The notes beneath the pieces were generated by a model, which did not search any database, was not told the origin of the DNA, and saw nothing but the letters and a program-made list of their open reading frames with translations. Below are positions 32,501 to 47,500 of a stretch of DNA of 64,000 bases, piece after piece (the first letter of the stretch is position 1; each line of letters begins with the position of its first letter). The stretch lies in NCBI GenBank assembly GCA_013396995.1, contig VWZP01005792.1:156248-220247 (forward strand), written 5' to 3'. The translations under genes were made by a program, and so were the position numbers. Source of the DNA: Dicaeum eximium. Lineage: Eukaryota > Chordata > Aves > Passeriformes > Dicaeidae.

Positions 32501-35500
32501 AGAGAAGAGGGAGACAGGGAGCTGGGGAGTGTCTGTATTGCACAGCTGGCCTTGAAGAAGCTCTCACCTGCGGGTCCTGTTCTGCCTCTCCTAGATGATA
32601 TTCGATAAAAGCTTCCCTTTGTTGACTTTCCTGGGAGAAAAGTTGATGGGAACAAGTCACCAGCACGCTCCTAAACTTGTGTAATCTGGGGCTCAGCATA
32701 AGGCAGGTTAATTTGCCTAATGCTTCCCTTACCCCTGTCAAAAAGGGATTAAACTGTGCCCTGGCTGCTCTGAGTCAGTGATAAGGAGGCTGGATTATCC
32801 TGGTGGATCTCACAGCTGTCTGACCTGTTTGTTTTACCCCAGCACCAGTGCAGGGCAGGCAGATACCGAGATCTGCAGTGTGTCTCACAGGATTTGCTGT
32901 TTAATTTCTTCTCACTGAATGTTTAAAGGTATTGCTGCACATCATGGGGGTCACCCATCCAGTCTTGCTCTTCTGCTACAGGATTGTGGGATCCTTCTGA
33001 AACCTTTTGGGTACCCCAGCTGCACCCTGAGCACCCCGAGGCTCAGGTTGTCCCATTGCTGAGGGTGTCCAGAGGCTCTTCAAACAATAAATCCATGGCA
33101 GGAGTGCCAATCTCCTTAGGGCTGTGCCAGCTCCTGCACCAACTCAATCTCGTGCCGTGGTTTAAATCTGCTTACAAGGTTGCATATGAAGTTTGTATAC
33201 AAACAAATTGGAGATAATAATGCCAAGCAAGGGTTTTCAGAGCCCCTAGTGAAGGGGACACAGAGAGTGTGGGGGTCTGAGCAGCCTGCAGGCTTGGCCT
33301 TGCTTTCCATGGCTCAGTGAGGAAAGAGCTTGTGCTGTTTCAGACTTGTCAGGACAGATCCCCCTGCCAGGCCTGTGGGTGTATTTCTGCAGTGCTGTTT
33401 CATCATATTCTGGGATGGTGTGCAATTTGCATCTGAGGCAGTATAGAATAGTGGTTAGAGATGAAAATGTGGGAAAGCAGGATTTGCAGGGCTTTGTTTT
33501 TGGTTGGAGTGGGATCTAATGTGAGGTGGGGCTCTGAGTCTTTGTTCTGGTTTGTGGCAAGGTGATTAATTCACATCTGTGGCCAAGCTGCATCTTCCTG
33601 GAATTAATAAACTCATTAAAAAACACCCACAACTCACACAAAACCTCAAATCCCTGTGCTTACCTCACTTTTTGGGTGCAATGCCTTTGCCTTCCTAAAA
33701 GTGACAGGATGTATTGACATGACCCTTCCCACACAGAGCTGAGCTTCTATTCCTGCTTCTCTGGTGCACTCTGGGAGGCATTTAATGTGTGGCAGCTCTG
33801 CTTTTCCTCCATTTTGCATTTACACTCAAAAGGAGGGGAAGAAACTTAGCAATAATGCAGTGCTCAAAGAATTGCCTTAGTAAAATTGGTTAGAAATTCC
33901 AGTTCCCTCAGCAGCTGAATTTTGTCCGAGCCCAGCGTCTGTTCAGGTGTAAGGGTGGTGGTGATGGGTTGATAAAGTCACCAGGTTGTCCTAGCTGTGT
34001 GTTGGGTTTATCTTAGGCTCTGTGTTGGAACAGACACTGTGCCATGCCCGGGTCTGCTCTTTGTGCAGGCAGGAACAAAAAACAAAGGGCTTTATCACAT
34101 TTCACAATTAAAACTTCACACTGAAGAGGCTGAAGCCTTGTTCTCAGAGCTTCTGAGAGCTGGAGGAGTGACTTCAATGCAGGTACAGTGAAATGAGTGG
34201 TTAATTAACAACTAAGGTTTCCTGATCTCTCCTCCAAACATCAGCCACTGTTCTGTTAAGAGCCAGCTGCAAGAGAACAACCCTGATGGGAGGAACCTTG
34301 TGTGTGCAGGTGGATTTTAAAACCTCAGGGTGCTGTTTCCTCTAGTGCTGTGATATTGAGGAACCACTAAATTCATTGATTATTGAAAAACATTCGTGCC
34401 TGAGCTGTCCTGTGATGGTGTTCCTTGGAAAATCAGCTCTTCCCTCTTTTCAGCTTCCACTGCCAGGCAGTCAGGAAGCCTGAGTTGCTTTTCCTTTCCT
34501 CCTTCCACCTGAATCCGTCTTTTGATGAAAGCACTGAAACTATTTATTACATTGATCTCAGAAGCTAAAATCCTGAAGTTGGATGCTTCAGTGAGAAACC
34601 AATCCAGCTTTGAAAACAAAATAAGATTTTCCAGTTGTCTTTAAGCTGGGAACAGCAGACAGGGAAGCTTTAGGAGGAATGGGAGATGTCACAGGGATAG
34701 TATTTCATTACAAGGCACTGCCAGTTGCAGGCTGTCCCCACAGAAGGTGATGCTTTAGTGCTTTAACATCCTGGGAAATGCTAAACTCTGTTCACACAAT
34801 GGCTTTTGCTCTCTTTAACCCAGGCCCTGTTAAACAGAGGGATTGTGGAGCTGCTGATGACCTCAGACAACAAGAATGGGCTGTCCTTTGGCTTAGTGGA
34901 AGGAGGTGAGTGCTTGTAGAGCTTAGGGAAGCTCTGATCCTGGGGAACGTAGTTTTGGAAGGAAAACAGGACTTGGGTTCACCCTCTGCACCCTCTGAGT
35001 GTGTTCTGTTTGTGGTGGGAGGGAGCCCTGGGCTGGATGGTGCAGCCAGGATGAACCCAGACCCTTCCCAGAAAGTTTTATTTTCCACATAAAGTGTAAC
35101 ACTGAGTGAAGGGTTGGGCATCTGCACTTCCCACTGAGTCAAGAGATGGCAGCACCCAGCATTTCTTAATGTTTCACCTGACTGCAAGGCTGAAAATGCT
35201 ACTTTTGCTTCATCTCAATATATATTAAACAAGTTCCTCAGCAATTACCAACACTAATAACTTCTTCCTAAAGTAGATGCTTTGCAGTTAAAAAGAGAAC
35301 AAAAAAAGGTTCATTAAAACATTGAGTTTTACACTGAAGCAGTAAATTTAGCAATAGTTTGTGGGGCAGCATTATCTTCTCAGCTTATTTTGGGGTGTAA
35401 AACCTTAGGTGGGTAAAGGAGGGTGTCAGATGTGTAGAATGCAGAAGGATGCCCATTTCCCTTTTATAAAGTATAATTTTAACAAGTTTTTTAAATGCTG

Positions 35501-38500
35501 CTTAGCACCCTCCTCTTTTTTTCTGTGAAGAAATGGAGGTGCAGCTGCTTGAGTTTCACTGAGCCCTAAATCTGACTGGGGCACTGATTCTCAGAATTTC
35601 AGGTGATTTCAGCTGGGATTTACTCTGCCCTTGGCCTCTGCTCTCTCCTGTGTTCCTGCCAATTGCCTGAGGTGTAACTGCTCCCACAAATTAAGTGTTT
35701 GCAGGGTACAGCCTTTGGGTGCTTCTGTTACCACTCAGCCATAAATAATGTGAAATTTCCAATCTCAGGCATGGAGATGATTAAATGTCAGTGATGGAGA
35801 GAGAGAGGGAGACTGAATGATCATCAGAATCCGAATTTATTGTGAGCTAAGAACACTTAGATACTATTTCACGAGGGCTGAAATACTTAGAAAATAGATA
35901 TACTAGATATCTTAATACTTAGATACTATTTCAGGATACTATTTCAATGTTTACTACAAAGATTAGGTTAAAAATAAAATACAAAAACTTGTGCATATTA
36001 CAGCATTGCTTGTTAGCAGAAGTTAAGGAAGTTTTCTTTTTCCAGTAAATCTGTCTGATTGGATCTTCTTGCAGTCTTGATTTGCATCTCAAGGTTCTGT
36101 TTGCTCCTGCCAAGGCATCCTGTTATCAAATTTTTTATGCTAATAAGGTCCAAAGTACTCTCAGTTTTGTGTATTCCCATAAGGAAAGAGAAAGTCTTTC
36201 CCCTCCTTTTTTTTCCCTCCTTTTGCTTTTCCATGTCAGTATGAGAGGGATAAATCCATTAACTGAAGTGCCAGGCCTTCAGCAGCACGGTGATCTTGCC
36301 TTTTGGAGTTTTTGGGTGTGCAGCAGTTTTCAGCTGTGACCACACAGAGTCACCCTCAGCCTGCCACAGAGCTGTCAGGAGAAGGGCTGCTGTGGAAATC
36401 CCTGCCTTGCCCTCATCTCCTGAGGGGATGTTGGCAGCCTCAGCTCCTTCTCCTTCAGAGTCATCTTTTCCAGCCTGTTCTGCTCCTTGATCCCAGTTTG
36501 CCTCTTGGATGTCACCACAATCTGTTTGTTGGTGTCACTGTGGGATCTGTGGGATAAGCAGGGCTCCAATGGGAGAGCAGCAGGCTGGTGAGGAAGGGGC
36601 CAAAGGAGAGGCAAGAACCACTCCTCATCCTTGGGAGTGTCCAAGGCCAGGCTGGACAGGGTTTGGATCAGCCTGGGATAGTGGGAGGTGTCCCTGCCCT
36701 TCCAGGGGGTGGCATGGGGTGAGCTTGAAGGTTCTTTTCATCCCAAACCAATCTGATTCCAGGAATCCCAAGCTGATCTGACTTGATAAAGCCCTTCTGG
36801 GACCTCTTGGGTGACAGAGCCTCTGCTGTTCCTCCAGGCTGTGGCACTGAGGGCACAGCTCGAGTGCTGGGCCCAGCTCTGGCCCCTCAGTTTGGGAAGG
36901 ACGGGGAGGGGCTGGAGAGTGCCCAGAGGGGGCACCGAGGCTGGGAACACAAACCCTGTGAGGAAGCNTGGTTCTGGAATTCTGTGAAGGACCATGGTGG
37001 GATGCCTTGTGTGTTTGTGTGTGGGAAGGACATCCCCTGAGAAGGATAAATAAGGCTCTGGGGACTGGTTCTGTTTTCCATGGTGTGCTGTTAATCTGCA
37101 TGAAAAGCAGAGCTGTTCTCCTTCAGAATTGCCAGCTAACCTATTACATCAGTGCTAAATCCGCGTTTTATTTTGTTCTCCTTTCGTGTTTTCTGTGCTG
37201 AATTCTTCAGCTCAGCGCACTACATAGGTCAGCCTATTAAAATCAAGGTATAAATAGTGAGAAGTGAGCTTTTTCTTCTGTAAATATTCTATTTGAAGTG
37301 CTCTGCCTGGCACAACTGGGGCTGGGTTTGATAGCAGCTCTCTTGTTAGAATTCAGTTTTTAATGCCGAATCACATCATCGCTGCTGCGTTTGCAGAGTT
37401 TGTCTGGGAGAAACACCAGCATGGCCGAGGGCTGGGAGACACAGAAATGGTTGGAATGCATGCCAGGGCTGGGACACTGATCCCACATCAGCATCTCCTG
37501 TCCTGCAGGCAGGAGTTCCCACTGCAGAGCCTGAGGATGAGCAGAAGCACAGAGAGCTCTTCCAGTTCCAGTTCTCTGTGGTTCCCTTGTCCTGAGGCTG
37601 CTCCTGCTCACCCCCACAGACATGACAAGCTGTAGGATATTGCCTGGGAAGGGATTCCTGCAGCTCGAGCCTGGGAGAGCAGTGTGCCATCCAGACAGGC
37701 CTTTCTAATAAGTTTGCCTTTATGTGGTGCCTTTTAAGTGAGGATCTCCAAGTGCTTTACAGGCTCTAATTAGAGCTGGTGACACCCCAGGAGCTGCTCT
37801 GATGCTCTCTCTCTCTAATATCTCTGCACATGAGAGCTGAGAGATGGCCTGGGAGGATTCCACTCCGTGCTGTGGTTCACTTGCATTCTGCATACCAAGT
37901 GAAGGCTTTGATGGGGGATTTCTGAGGAGGTTATTTGGGGGTTCAGAAGGTGTTGCAGCTCCCTCCTGCTGGGTGAGGCCTAAGGAGATGCTCCCCTAGA
38001 CATTTTGGATGAGTCTAAATTAATACATTTTTCCTTTCCCACCAGCACTGGCCACTGTTAACTTTCAGAAACTGGAGCCTGGGCTGCTGAAATACCTGGA
38101 CACAGTACAGGTAAGATGCAGAAACACTTTGTCCATCTGTATTTTGCAGCACTAGAAGTGAAGCACTGATATTCTCTTTGGGATTTGTGTGTTGGTTTGG
38201 GGCTTCCTCCTCATGAGGCCAAGTCCTTCTGGAATTAGGGAGGCAGGATTTAGGTATCCTGTTATCCAGCACCTTCTAAAAAGGCTTTTCATCCAGCTTG
38301 CCCTGTGTTTAGCTGTTAGGGTTAGACTTCTTTGAGTGCTGATACCCAGAGCATCCCAGTGCACCTCTCTCTTGAAGTGCCATCATCTTTTTCCCCAACT
38401 CTTTCACCCTCATGCTGTGGGTGCTCTTTGCAGACTGCAGGTGTGTCTGTGCACTGTGTGAGTGTTCATTCCAGGGCCTCATTCAGGGTAGATTTATGAA

Positions 38501-41500
38501 GTTTTTGTGTGCCACTTGAGCATTTTTTAACCCCTCCGTGCATCAGGGAGGGAATTAATTAATTAATTAATGTCTAATGAACACTTGGTGTGAGCAGTGT
38601 CCTGATTGTGGTGAGGGAATGGCAAGTTTTGGGCTTAGTGACAGGTTCTCTCTCTCTTTACACCCTCTGTGCTCTGTTCCTGTGCTCTGCTTGCTCCAAA
38701 TGAAGGATGTGAGCAGCTGGGATCTGCCCAGCCCTGATCAATTCTCCTCTCACCTCTTCCCTTGGCTTTTGCCTTCCTGTGCAGGGGAGCCCTGCTGGCA
38801 TGCTGCATCTTCCATCCTACAGCTTTCATTTGTTTTCTTTCCCTCTCCTGGCAAAAGAAGCTCTGCTGGAAGTGCTTTCACCTCCTTTAGGTCTTCCAAA
38901 ATTGTCCAAACCTTGCAAATGAACAGAAGGTGTCATGAATGCAGTGTGGCCCCAAAGGAGCAGCTCCTCCTTTGCCACACCAATTATCAGATAGGAAGTG
39001 TTTGTAGGGCTTATGAAGCTGTTTTATCTTTTCCCTGTTATGGGTTTTTGTTCCAGAAGGTGATAAAATCTCTTCTTTACTGGTTCACTGGGGATGGATT
39101 GATTAAACATATTTCCAAGAAGGTTTAGACGATTACAGGCAGTGGTTTTCTCCTAATGAAACACGAGTTTCTTTAATGCCACTTACCTCAGCCAATTCCT
39201 GTGGCATCAGACAAAACCCTGTCCCAAAACTGCCTGGCAATAAAGCCCAGGAGGCTGGAGGGGCTGAGCACACATTGCCCTGCCCTGCATGGGGTGTGGG
39301 AGGGATCCTGCAGGGGCTCAGGGAGCTGGCAGGCACTGACAAATGGGAAGCAATTGTTGTGTGTGCAGAGCCTTTAATGAAGACCTAATTCCTGCAAATT
39401 CTTGCCTGCCAGCAGCATATGCAGCATTAAAAAGGCATTAAAGCAGCTCAGGTCTGCTGCTGTACCTTGGCAGGCACTGCCTGCCCTGCACCTGCAAGCT
39501 CTCAGCTGGCAGTGGCGTGGCAGATAAGCAGACATTTATAAATGTGTGTTTGTAGCAGGAGCTAAACACTGACAGTTGGTTTGTGCCTTTGCTACAGCTC
39601 TCCCAAACAGCAGCATCCAGAAATGTTGGACAGCACCTGATTGTGTGCTCTGTGCTCTGTGACTAGCAGAGCACAAAGCTTTGCTTGCCTCTTCTGGGCA
39701 TTGCTGGCCCACAGCTTCTTGTTCCTCACATGCCCAGAGCTCCTTAGGTGCCTTTGTGGCTGTGCCAGTTGAGTAGAAAATACTTCTGTAAAACCACATC
39801 ACCACACTGGATTTGAACAATGCTTCTCTAGAGAAAAGGGGTGACTGCAGGACTGTCCTGGAGCCATTGGAACTCTGTTTTTCTCTTGACAGAAAGACCA
39901 GCCAAAGATGGTGATGGAGTACTGGACTGGGTGGTTTGATAACTGGGGAGGCCCTCACTACGTCTTTGATGCAGATGGTGAGCACCAAACGCTGTTCTTG
40001 TAGAACATTTTGAGGTGAATTTCAGCCCCTTGTGAGTGCAGCACCTTCTCCCTGGTTTAAAAGCTCATTTGGAAGGCTACTACTGAAAAAACAAACCCCC
40101 AGGGCACCTGAAGAGCAGTGAAAACAGAGCTATACAGGATTGTTTTAAGGACTCTCTCATCCTCCTGCAATTGTCTGTAATTGGGTCATTAGTGAGTTGG
40201 GTTCAGGAGTCTGACTGAGGAGTCCTTGCAACTCTTCTTAAAAGCAGAATTCCTGCTGGAGCTTTACCCTTTTCCACCTGGAGGAGAGGATTATTTGAAT
40301 GTATTAATGCATCAGTGATGTGCTGCCCCTTACTGAGGGCAAGATGCAAATCACAGCACAGATCTCTGTGGTTGCACACGAATGACAGGGACCAGAACGT
40401 GTCTGATTGGAATCCTGGCCCAGATTTGTGCTCTGTGGCCTCCCTGGCACTGCCAAAAATCTTTTTTTTGCAGAGATGGTGAATACTGTAGCGAGCATCC
40501 TCAAAACAGGAGCATCCATCAACCTCTACATGTTCCATGGAGGCACCAACTTTGGCTTCATGAACGGGGCTTTGGAAGCTGATGAGTACAAGTCAGATGT
40601 CACCAGTTATGGTGAGTTTGTTTTCAAGCCTTGCCTGTGCAGCTCTGACTACCCTGGGCTGGTGACCAGCAAGGCTGAGAAGTGATCAGCACAACCACTT
40701 TGTCCTGGAGAGATGGGGTGGGACACCCTCAGAAGTAAATTCCTGTCTGAAAGGGGGCTTACATGAATGTTTCTAATTCCCAAACCATTCCAGGAAGTGG
40801 GGAATTCCCTTATTCTGAATTGTAAATAAAGCTGTCACAGATGATGAATTGATATCTCTTTTTTCTAGGGAGAGATGGTGATCCAAGACACCATTTTTTA
40901 ATTTTACCAAGTCAAATTTTACCATAAATCTCTTTTCATCCCATCAGCCCGTGGTTAAAATGGTTAATTGTTGACTTTATCCTGTGTGAAATTCTGGATA
41001 TGTGCCAATTAGATCTCTGAAAGTGTGAATGGCTCTTCTCTAATTTAAGGAATTTTGTGGCTGTTTAGTGATGTTCACTCAAATTAAAGTGTACACATTT
41101 CCATACTGTAGACAATGCCATGAAAATTGTGCCTGGGGCTTTTATTTCTTGCATGAAGCCATCCCAGAGCTGCTTTATGTTTCTAGACCACGTGCTGCTT
41201 TTCTGCTTTTCCAGATTACGATGCTGTGCTGACGGAGGCTGGGGACTACACATCCAAATTCTTCAAGCTGCGGCAGCTCTTCAGCATGGTCATTGGTAAT
41301 GGCAAACCCAGGGGCTGAGGAACTGCTGAAATTCCCTTCTGCTGGAGCCCTGGGGCTCTGCTTGGTTGGGGATTAAGGATGGGAGGACCAAAGGAGGTCT
41401 GGAGGGGTCTTTATTTGCGCTGTCTGAAATCATTGAAAAAATTGAAATTATTGTTCCATCTTTGTCTTTGCATCCCAGGCCAGCCCCTTCCTCTGCCCCC

Positions 41501-44500
41501 CATGATTGAAAGCAAGGCCTCCTATGGTGCCATCCTGCTGCACCAGTACATCTCCCTCTGGGATGTGTTGCCAGCACTTTCACAGGTAGTGACACCTCTT
41601 TTAATGCATCCCAGACCTAAAAGGCATCAACTTTTAGGTGCAAAAGGCAGTCCATGCTCTGCCTTGCTATCTCAAAAGGATGAGGTTGGGGGATTTTTTT
41701 TGCCAAGGATATGCAAAAGCAGCAAATCTTTTATCTCACCTTTTACACTGCTACTTCTGTTTTCCTGGAATTGCAGTTTTGCAAGTCCTTGGCTCCTTTT
41801 TTGGTGCTTTGGTCAGGATGGGATTTTGGGTTGGACTAGAGCTCAGGGGGCTCTCACCCATGGCAGAGTGAAGCACCTGCCTTAAATGAGCTCTACAAGA
41901 CTTTGCAGTGCTGAGGCCACTCCTGATGCTCAGTTTGCTTCTCCTCTGCAGCCCATTAAGTCAGAGTTGCCTGTGAACATGGAGAACCTGCACCTGAACG
42001 ACAGCATTGGGCAGCCCTATGGATACGTGCTCTACGAGACTGTCATTTTTGGGGGGGGGCACCTGCACACCAGGGACCACGTCAGGGACCGGGCACAGGT
42101 AGGGACACAGGGCTCCTTAGGGACCCACTCAGGTGGGGTGGAGGCAGGAAATGGGGGGAAAACATGAAATTTCAGATTATTCTGTTGATTCACTCTTTCC
42201 CCTTCTCAGCTAAGCCCCAAACCCTTATGGCTTCTAAATAAATTTCCAGTCCCAGTCTGCTAAAGCTTACAACATCTTTAAACATCAGAATGTTGATGGT
42301 TCTGAGAATATTTTGGTTATTTCATTCCCACCTGTGCTGACAGTGACACAGCTATGGACACTTGAGTTGTAGTTTCAAGCAGAGGCAGTTTCCTGCCCAA
42401 ATCCAGCTGGAGTGGTGTGGTTATGAGATAATTGATGAGCAGTTGTCTCCTGTGCTCTGTTCTGCAGGTGTTTGTTAACACCATGTATGTGGGGGAGCTG
42501 GACTACAACACAGTGGAGCTCTCCATTCCTGAGGGACAGGTAACTCCAGGGGATTGCTCAGGGTGTGCATCACAAGATCACTGAAGATGGAGAAGTCTCA
42601 GAAAGGCACCTCCTCCTAACCCACACTAGCTTGGTGCCCTAATCAGACACAAATAGTGGGATTTCACTGCCAAGTTACCATTTTTGATTGAAAAGTGGGG
42701 TCTGAATGCACAGAGAAAATTAAAGTTATTGTAGCCCTTGCTGCACAAAATTTGGCAGCCTTACCACAGCCACAACAGTGAGTACCTGTACCTTGTTATT
42801 GCAGATTAAATCTGTGCAGGCTTCTCCTTCCTTAGCTCAAAGTGGGTTTCAAGGGACTTTGGAGGCTTTTTGGTCTCAAATTAAATGAGGGGGAATGTCT
42901 TTCTTTAGCTCTGAGAGCAGTTTTATGGCAGAAGCTGGCACTGTATTGATTGAGCACATTTCACCAGAGCTGTGTGGCTGGAGGAGCAGGGAGGGGGTGG
43001 ATGCACTGTTGTTCTTAAGGCTTGAGGGAGAGTTTATGGCACGAGCCTATCCTGTGTCAAACTCCATTTCTGGCTCTGTGGGTGCTACCAAAATGGGAAT
43101 TAAAAATTCAAGAGGCAAAAAAAAAAAGACAACCCAGAAATCTGTGCAAAGGCTGCAAGTTCCTCACTGTTTGCAGTAGAGAACTTTAAAGTCAATTTAT
43201 AAACTGCAGCTGCCAGAGGTAGAGGTGCCACTTCCCCCCTTCAGCACCTCTGCTGAGGCTATGTAGGATCCTTCTCCTGGTGATCAGCTGGTGCAGTTGA
43301 TCCTTCTCCTTTTTGTTTTTAGCAGGGCTTCAGGCAGCTGAGGCTGCTGGTGGAGAACCGTGGCCGTGTCAATTATGGGCTGGCACTGAACGAGCAGAGG
43401 AAAGGTGGGTTTGGTTCTGTGCTCCCAAACTCTCCAGAGACTCCTCAGAGTGGGGATGCTGCAGAACTGTCTGTGTGGAGCTGGGGGTGCTCAGCCTGGA
43501 GAAAAGGAGACTCAGGGGTGCCCTCAGCACTCTCTGCAATCCCTGAAAGGTGCCTGTGCCCAGCTGGGCTGGGGCTCTGTCTGCAGGCACTGACAGAACC
43601 AGAGCTCACAGCCTCCAGCTGTGCCAAGGGAAATACAGGCTGGGTGTTGGGGAGAAGTTTTTCACAGAAAGAGTGATCAAGTTCTGGAATGTTCTGCCCG
43701 GGGAGGTGCTGCAGTCCCCATCCCTGGGTGTGTTTAACAAAGCCTGGATGTGGCACTGGGTGCCAGGGTTTAGCTGAGCTCTTGGGGCTGGGCTGAGCTC
43801 AGTGATCTTGAAGGTCTCTCCCAGCCTGGTGGTTCTGTAATTCTGTGAATTCTGTGTGCTTTGCACAGAACCAGCTGAGGGCCCAGCACAGCTCTCATGG
43901 TGCTGGTCAGGACTGGGAGTTGGTGGGAAATGGGGTGAGGGAAGGGAATGTGGCAAAAAACATCCTCACTCCCTGTGGGGAGGGATCAGAGGAAAAGCAG
44001 TGGCTGGTCAGTACCCTGCACCAAGGTTTATTTTATAAGGGTACAGCTAAACCCAGGGCTATCAATGAATCTTGCTCTGCTCTAGGTTTCCTAGGTGATG
44101 CCCTGCTCCTTTTCTCTTGCTCTGTGAGCATATTACTTCACAGGGAGGGAAGGAAAATACCTTTTTTAATCTGTGTTTTCCCTTGAGGGGTTGATATTGG
44201 AGGATCACACCATTTAAAAGCTCACACAATGTCAGGAGGAGGGAACTGCATCCCCTGGAGCAGAATTGACTGAAATGCTCAAGCCTATCACACACAGTGG
44301 TGGTGCTGGAAGGGGTTGATTCTATTTTAGTGTGGAACTACGTGCAAAAGCTCTATAAAATAGATTAATGGAGTAAGGCACGTGACTGTATCGATTTTAT
44401 TTAATGCAGAAAAGTTGCATAAACCTCAGTGCTGCCTAGGCAGACTCAGTCTGTGTTCAGGAGGCTGCATTAGCACCCAGGCTTTGCCTGCTTCAGGGAG

Positions 44501-47500
44501 AGCAACTTCAACAGAAGGGTGCTAAAGGTGAATGACTTCTTAAGGTGCCTGCAAATCCTGGGATGGGAAGGCCTGGAGCAGCCCTGGGCGTTGGTGCTGG
44601 CTCAGTTTTGTTGTGCTGTGCCTGTTAGAGGAGTGACTGACTGCTTTAAACAAACCCCTGCATGGTCAGCTCACCAAATCCCAACAAGCCCCAGGTGCTG
44701 CCTGTGCCAGCACATCCCAGAGTGTTGTGCTGGGAGGGGGCTGAGGGAAGGAGAGAAAGGAGAGGCCACAGTTCAGTGATGCTCCCCACTCAGTCTGGAC
44801 GAGCAGTGGGACCATATGGACTCTAATTCCACTGCAGAACGTGGCTGCTTTCCATCTCCTGCTGTTCCTCACATTCAAACAGCAAAATCCATCAGCTGTA
44901 GCTGTTCCTCAACTCTTCATTACCCCCATTGCTCTTGCAGGCTTAATTGGTGACGTCTTCTTGAATAAAACCCCCTTGAGGAACTTCAAAATTTACAGTT
45001 TGGAGATGAAACCTGCCTTCATGAAAAGGTTTGTGGGATTTTAACTTTTTTTTTTTTCCTTCCTCATTTCAAACCACCTGCTTTCCAGCAGTGCAGTGTC
45101 TAATAGGGAGCAGCTAAATGAGGCAACCTGAGGTAACAGTGGGGAGGTGGATTTTTGCACTGATATAGTTGCTGATACCTTTGCCTGAAATAGTGCAGGA
45201 ACTGGTGCCAGCTGATCCATACCCTCATTTAGGGAGAAACCTAATCCCACTGTGCAGGATTTAAAGATTCCTGTGCAGAAAATTTTTCTTTGCAAATCAG
45301 AATTTCTGATTCTTTAGATCGGGTAGGTAAAAGCCAGGCTTACCCAAAGGGAAGGATCCCCTCACACCCACATGTTGGAAATGTTGGGTCTTTCTGAAAA
45401 TTACCAATCTGGCTGATATATTTAGTAATTCAGCCTGGCAAGGGATGGATTAATTCTAGAAAGCTACTGATAGTGCATTAACAATCCAGATGGCTCCCTC
45501 TCTTTTATGGTTTTGCTTTAATTCAGGGAAGGAAATTTAGCAGGAGGATGTTGAAGAGCCTCTGTCAGCACATGCAGAAAACCTCAGCAAATGTTTGAGG
45601 CAGCAGATGCCCTATGGACTCTGGCCACAATCCAGAGACACTCTTTTCAGTGATGTTTTAATACCAAAAACAACTTATGTGCATCCCCCAAGATATCACA
45701 GCTGCCCCATTTTGTGTAGGAGGGAGAGAGAGAGGCCACGTTAAACCCAAATGGCTTTTAAAAGGAAAAAAGTCCACATTGTGAAATGCCAGAGGACAGT
45801 TTTACCAGGTGCTGAGGGGCTACCTGAAGGATTCTTATTGATGGGGTAACTCAGAGCCTTGTGGACTGCAGGGTGTTAGAGGAACATTTCCAGTGAGGAG
45901 CATTAAAGCGAGTGAGCTGCCACGGCCAAACAAAAGCAAGATTAGTCACCACTACCCTCAGCTCCTGGCTGCTGACCAGCAGCACTGAAACACAATCAGC
46001 TCACAGTCCCCCCGGGGGAGGAGGGAGAGCAGTGTTGTGAAAGGAACTGTCACAGGCTTTTAGTTGAATAATTCAGTAGCAGCCAGGCTGCACTGGATCA
46101 ATAACTTCCCCGAGTCCAAGAGATGCAGTTTGTAAGGGTTGGAGGGAACATGTTCTGACAGAAGCTCAGGGCTTCTGTGGGATTCTGCTCTCCTTATTTC
46201 CTCTTCTGCTTGTGCCCTGCTCCCAAATTGCTGCCACAGGTAAGAAATAATGTCAGATTCCCCCTAATTAGTGCTCACTTGCAAGGATGTGTTTGTGTTC
46301 CTCGAGAGGAGCTGTGGCAGGAATGTCTGCTGTGAGTCCTGTCAGTTCTGCAGTCTCCTTTAGCAAGCCACAGACATTTAAAGCACCCTGGCAGATCTGA
46401 AGGATCCTCAGCATCAACATGAAGCAGAGCTTTTATCCCAGAACAGTTTGGGTGGAAGGGACCTTAAAGATCCTCTCATCCCATCCCTGCCATGGCAGGG
46501 ACACCTTCCACCATCCCAGGGTGCTCCAACCTGGCTTGAACACTTCCAGGGATCCAGGGACAGCCACAGCTTCTCTGGGCACCCTGTGCCAGGGCCCCAC
46601 CACCCTCACAGGCAGGAATTTCTTCCTGATATCCCATCCAAACCTGCTGTCTCCCAGTCTGAGCCCTTTCCCCCTTGTCCTGTCACCTCACACCCTCGTA
46701 CAAAGCGTTTCCCGTTGCTGTGAAGCACCAGAGGAAGCACCCAGGTACCCTCCTCTTGTAGGCCAGCTCGGCCTGCCAGGGCTGGACCGTGGGGACAGAG
46801 GCAGGTGGCCCCAGTGGCCTGTGTGAGCTGTCCCTCTCTTGCAGCTTGCAGCAGGTGTCTGGCTGGAGCACGGTTCCAGATTATTTCGTGGGGCCGGCGT
46901 TCTTCCGCGGGAGGCTGTGGATCGAGCAGCAGCCACAGGACACCTTCCTGAAACTGCAGGCAAGTCCTGGTTGTTCTTGGTCAAGTTTTTTTAAAAAGCT
47001 GCTTAGAGAGACTTGTGCAACAGCTCTGACTGATCTCTGTGTGTGTAGCCTCCCCCTCTCTCCAAGAGAATTATTCTGAGGGTCTGACAGTCTCCTGCAG
47101 GTGATTCTGTTCAGTCTGGAGAGGTCCTGTGAGAAAACATGGCCCTGCAGAGCTGCCAGTGACCACTTCAGTCTTTTCTTACTGGCATACAAATGCTATT
47201 TTCTAGTTGCAGAGGAGTAATGGGCACAGAATATAAAGGAGGGCCTTGTGTTATTCCTGTCTCCTCAGTGTGACGTGGGAAGAGTCACTTCTTTGTGGCT
47301 ATAGCATGGGAGTTAGCATTCTTGTCATCCTTCTGTGGGAGACTGCATAGAACTTCAGATGAGATTTTAAATATTATTAAACTTCCTCCTCTGATTTCCC
47401 TCCCTTAGAGCCAACCTTCTGCCCAGCCTTACTGTCCTGCTCACTTTCCCATGTATTGGAAACATTGTATTTGCTGTAAATCAGGCCAGCCAGCCGCAAT

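Larger units (their letters stand above)
34906..38045 (+). other. GLB1L2-like intron, 3.1 kb, with CR1 pieces
   Basis: The intron holds two sense CR1 fragments (36628-36772 and 36835-36990), an unresolved base at 36967 inside the second, and a short series of ATACTATTTCA-type copies near 35870-35945. Otherwise non-coding. Confidence 0.6.
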
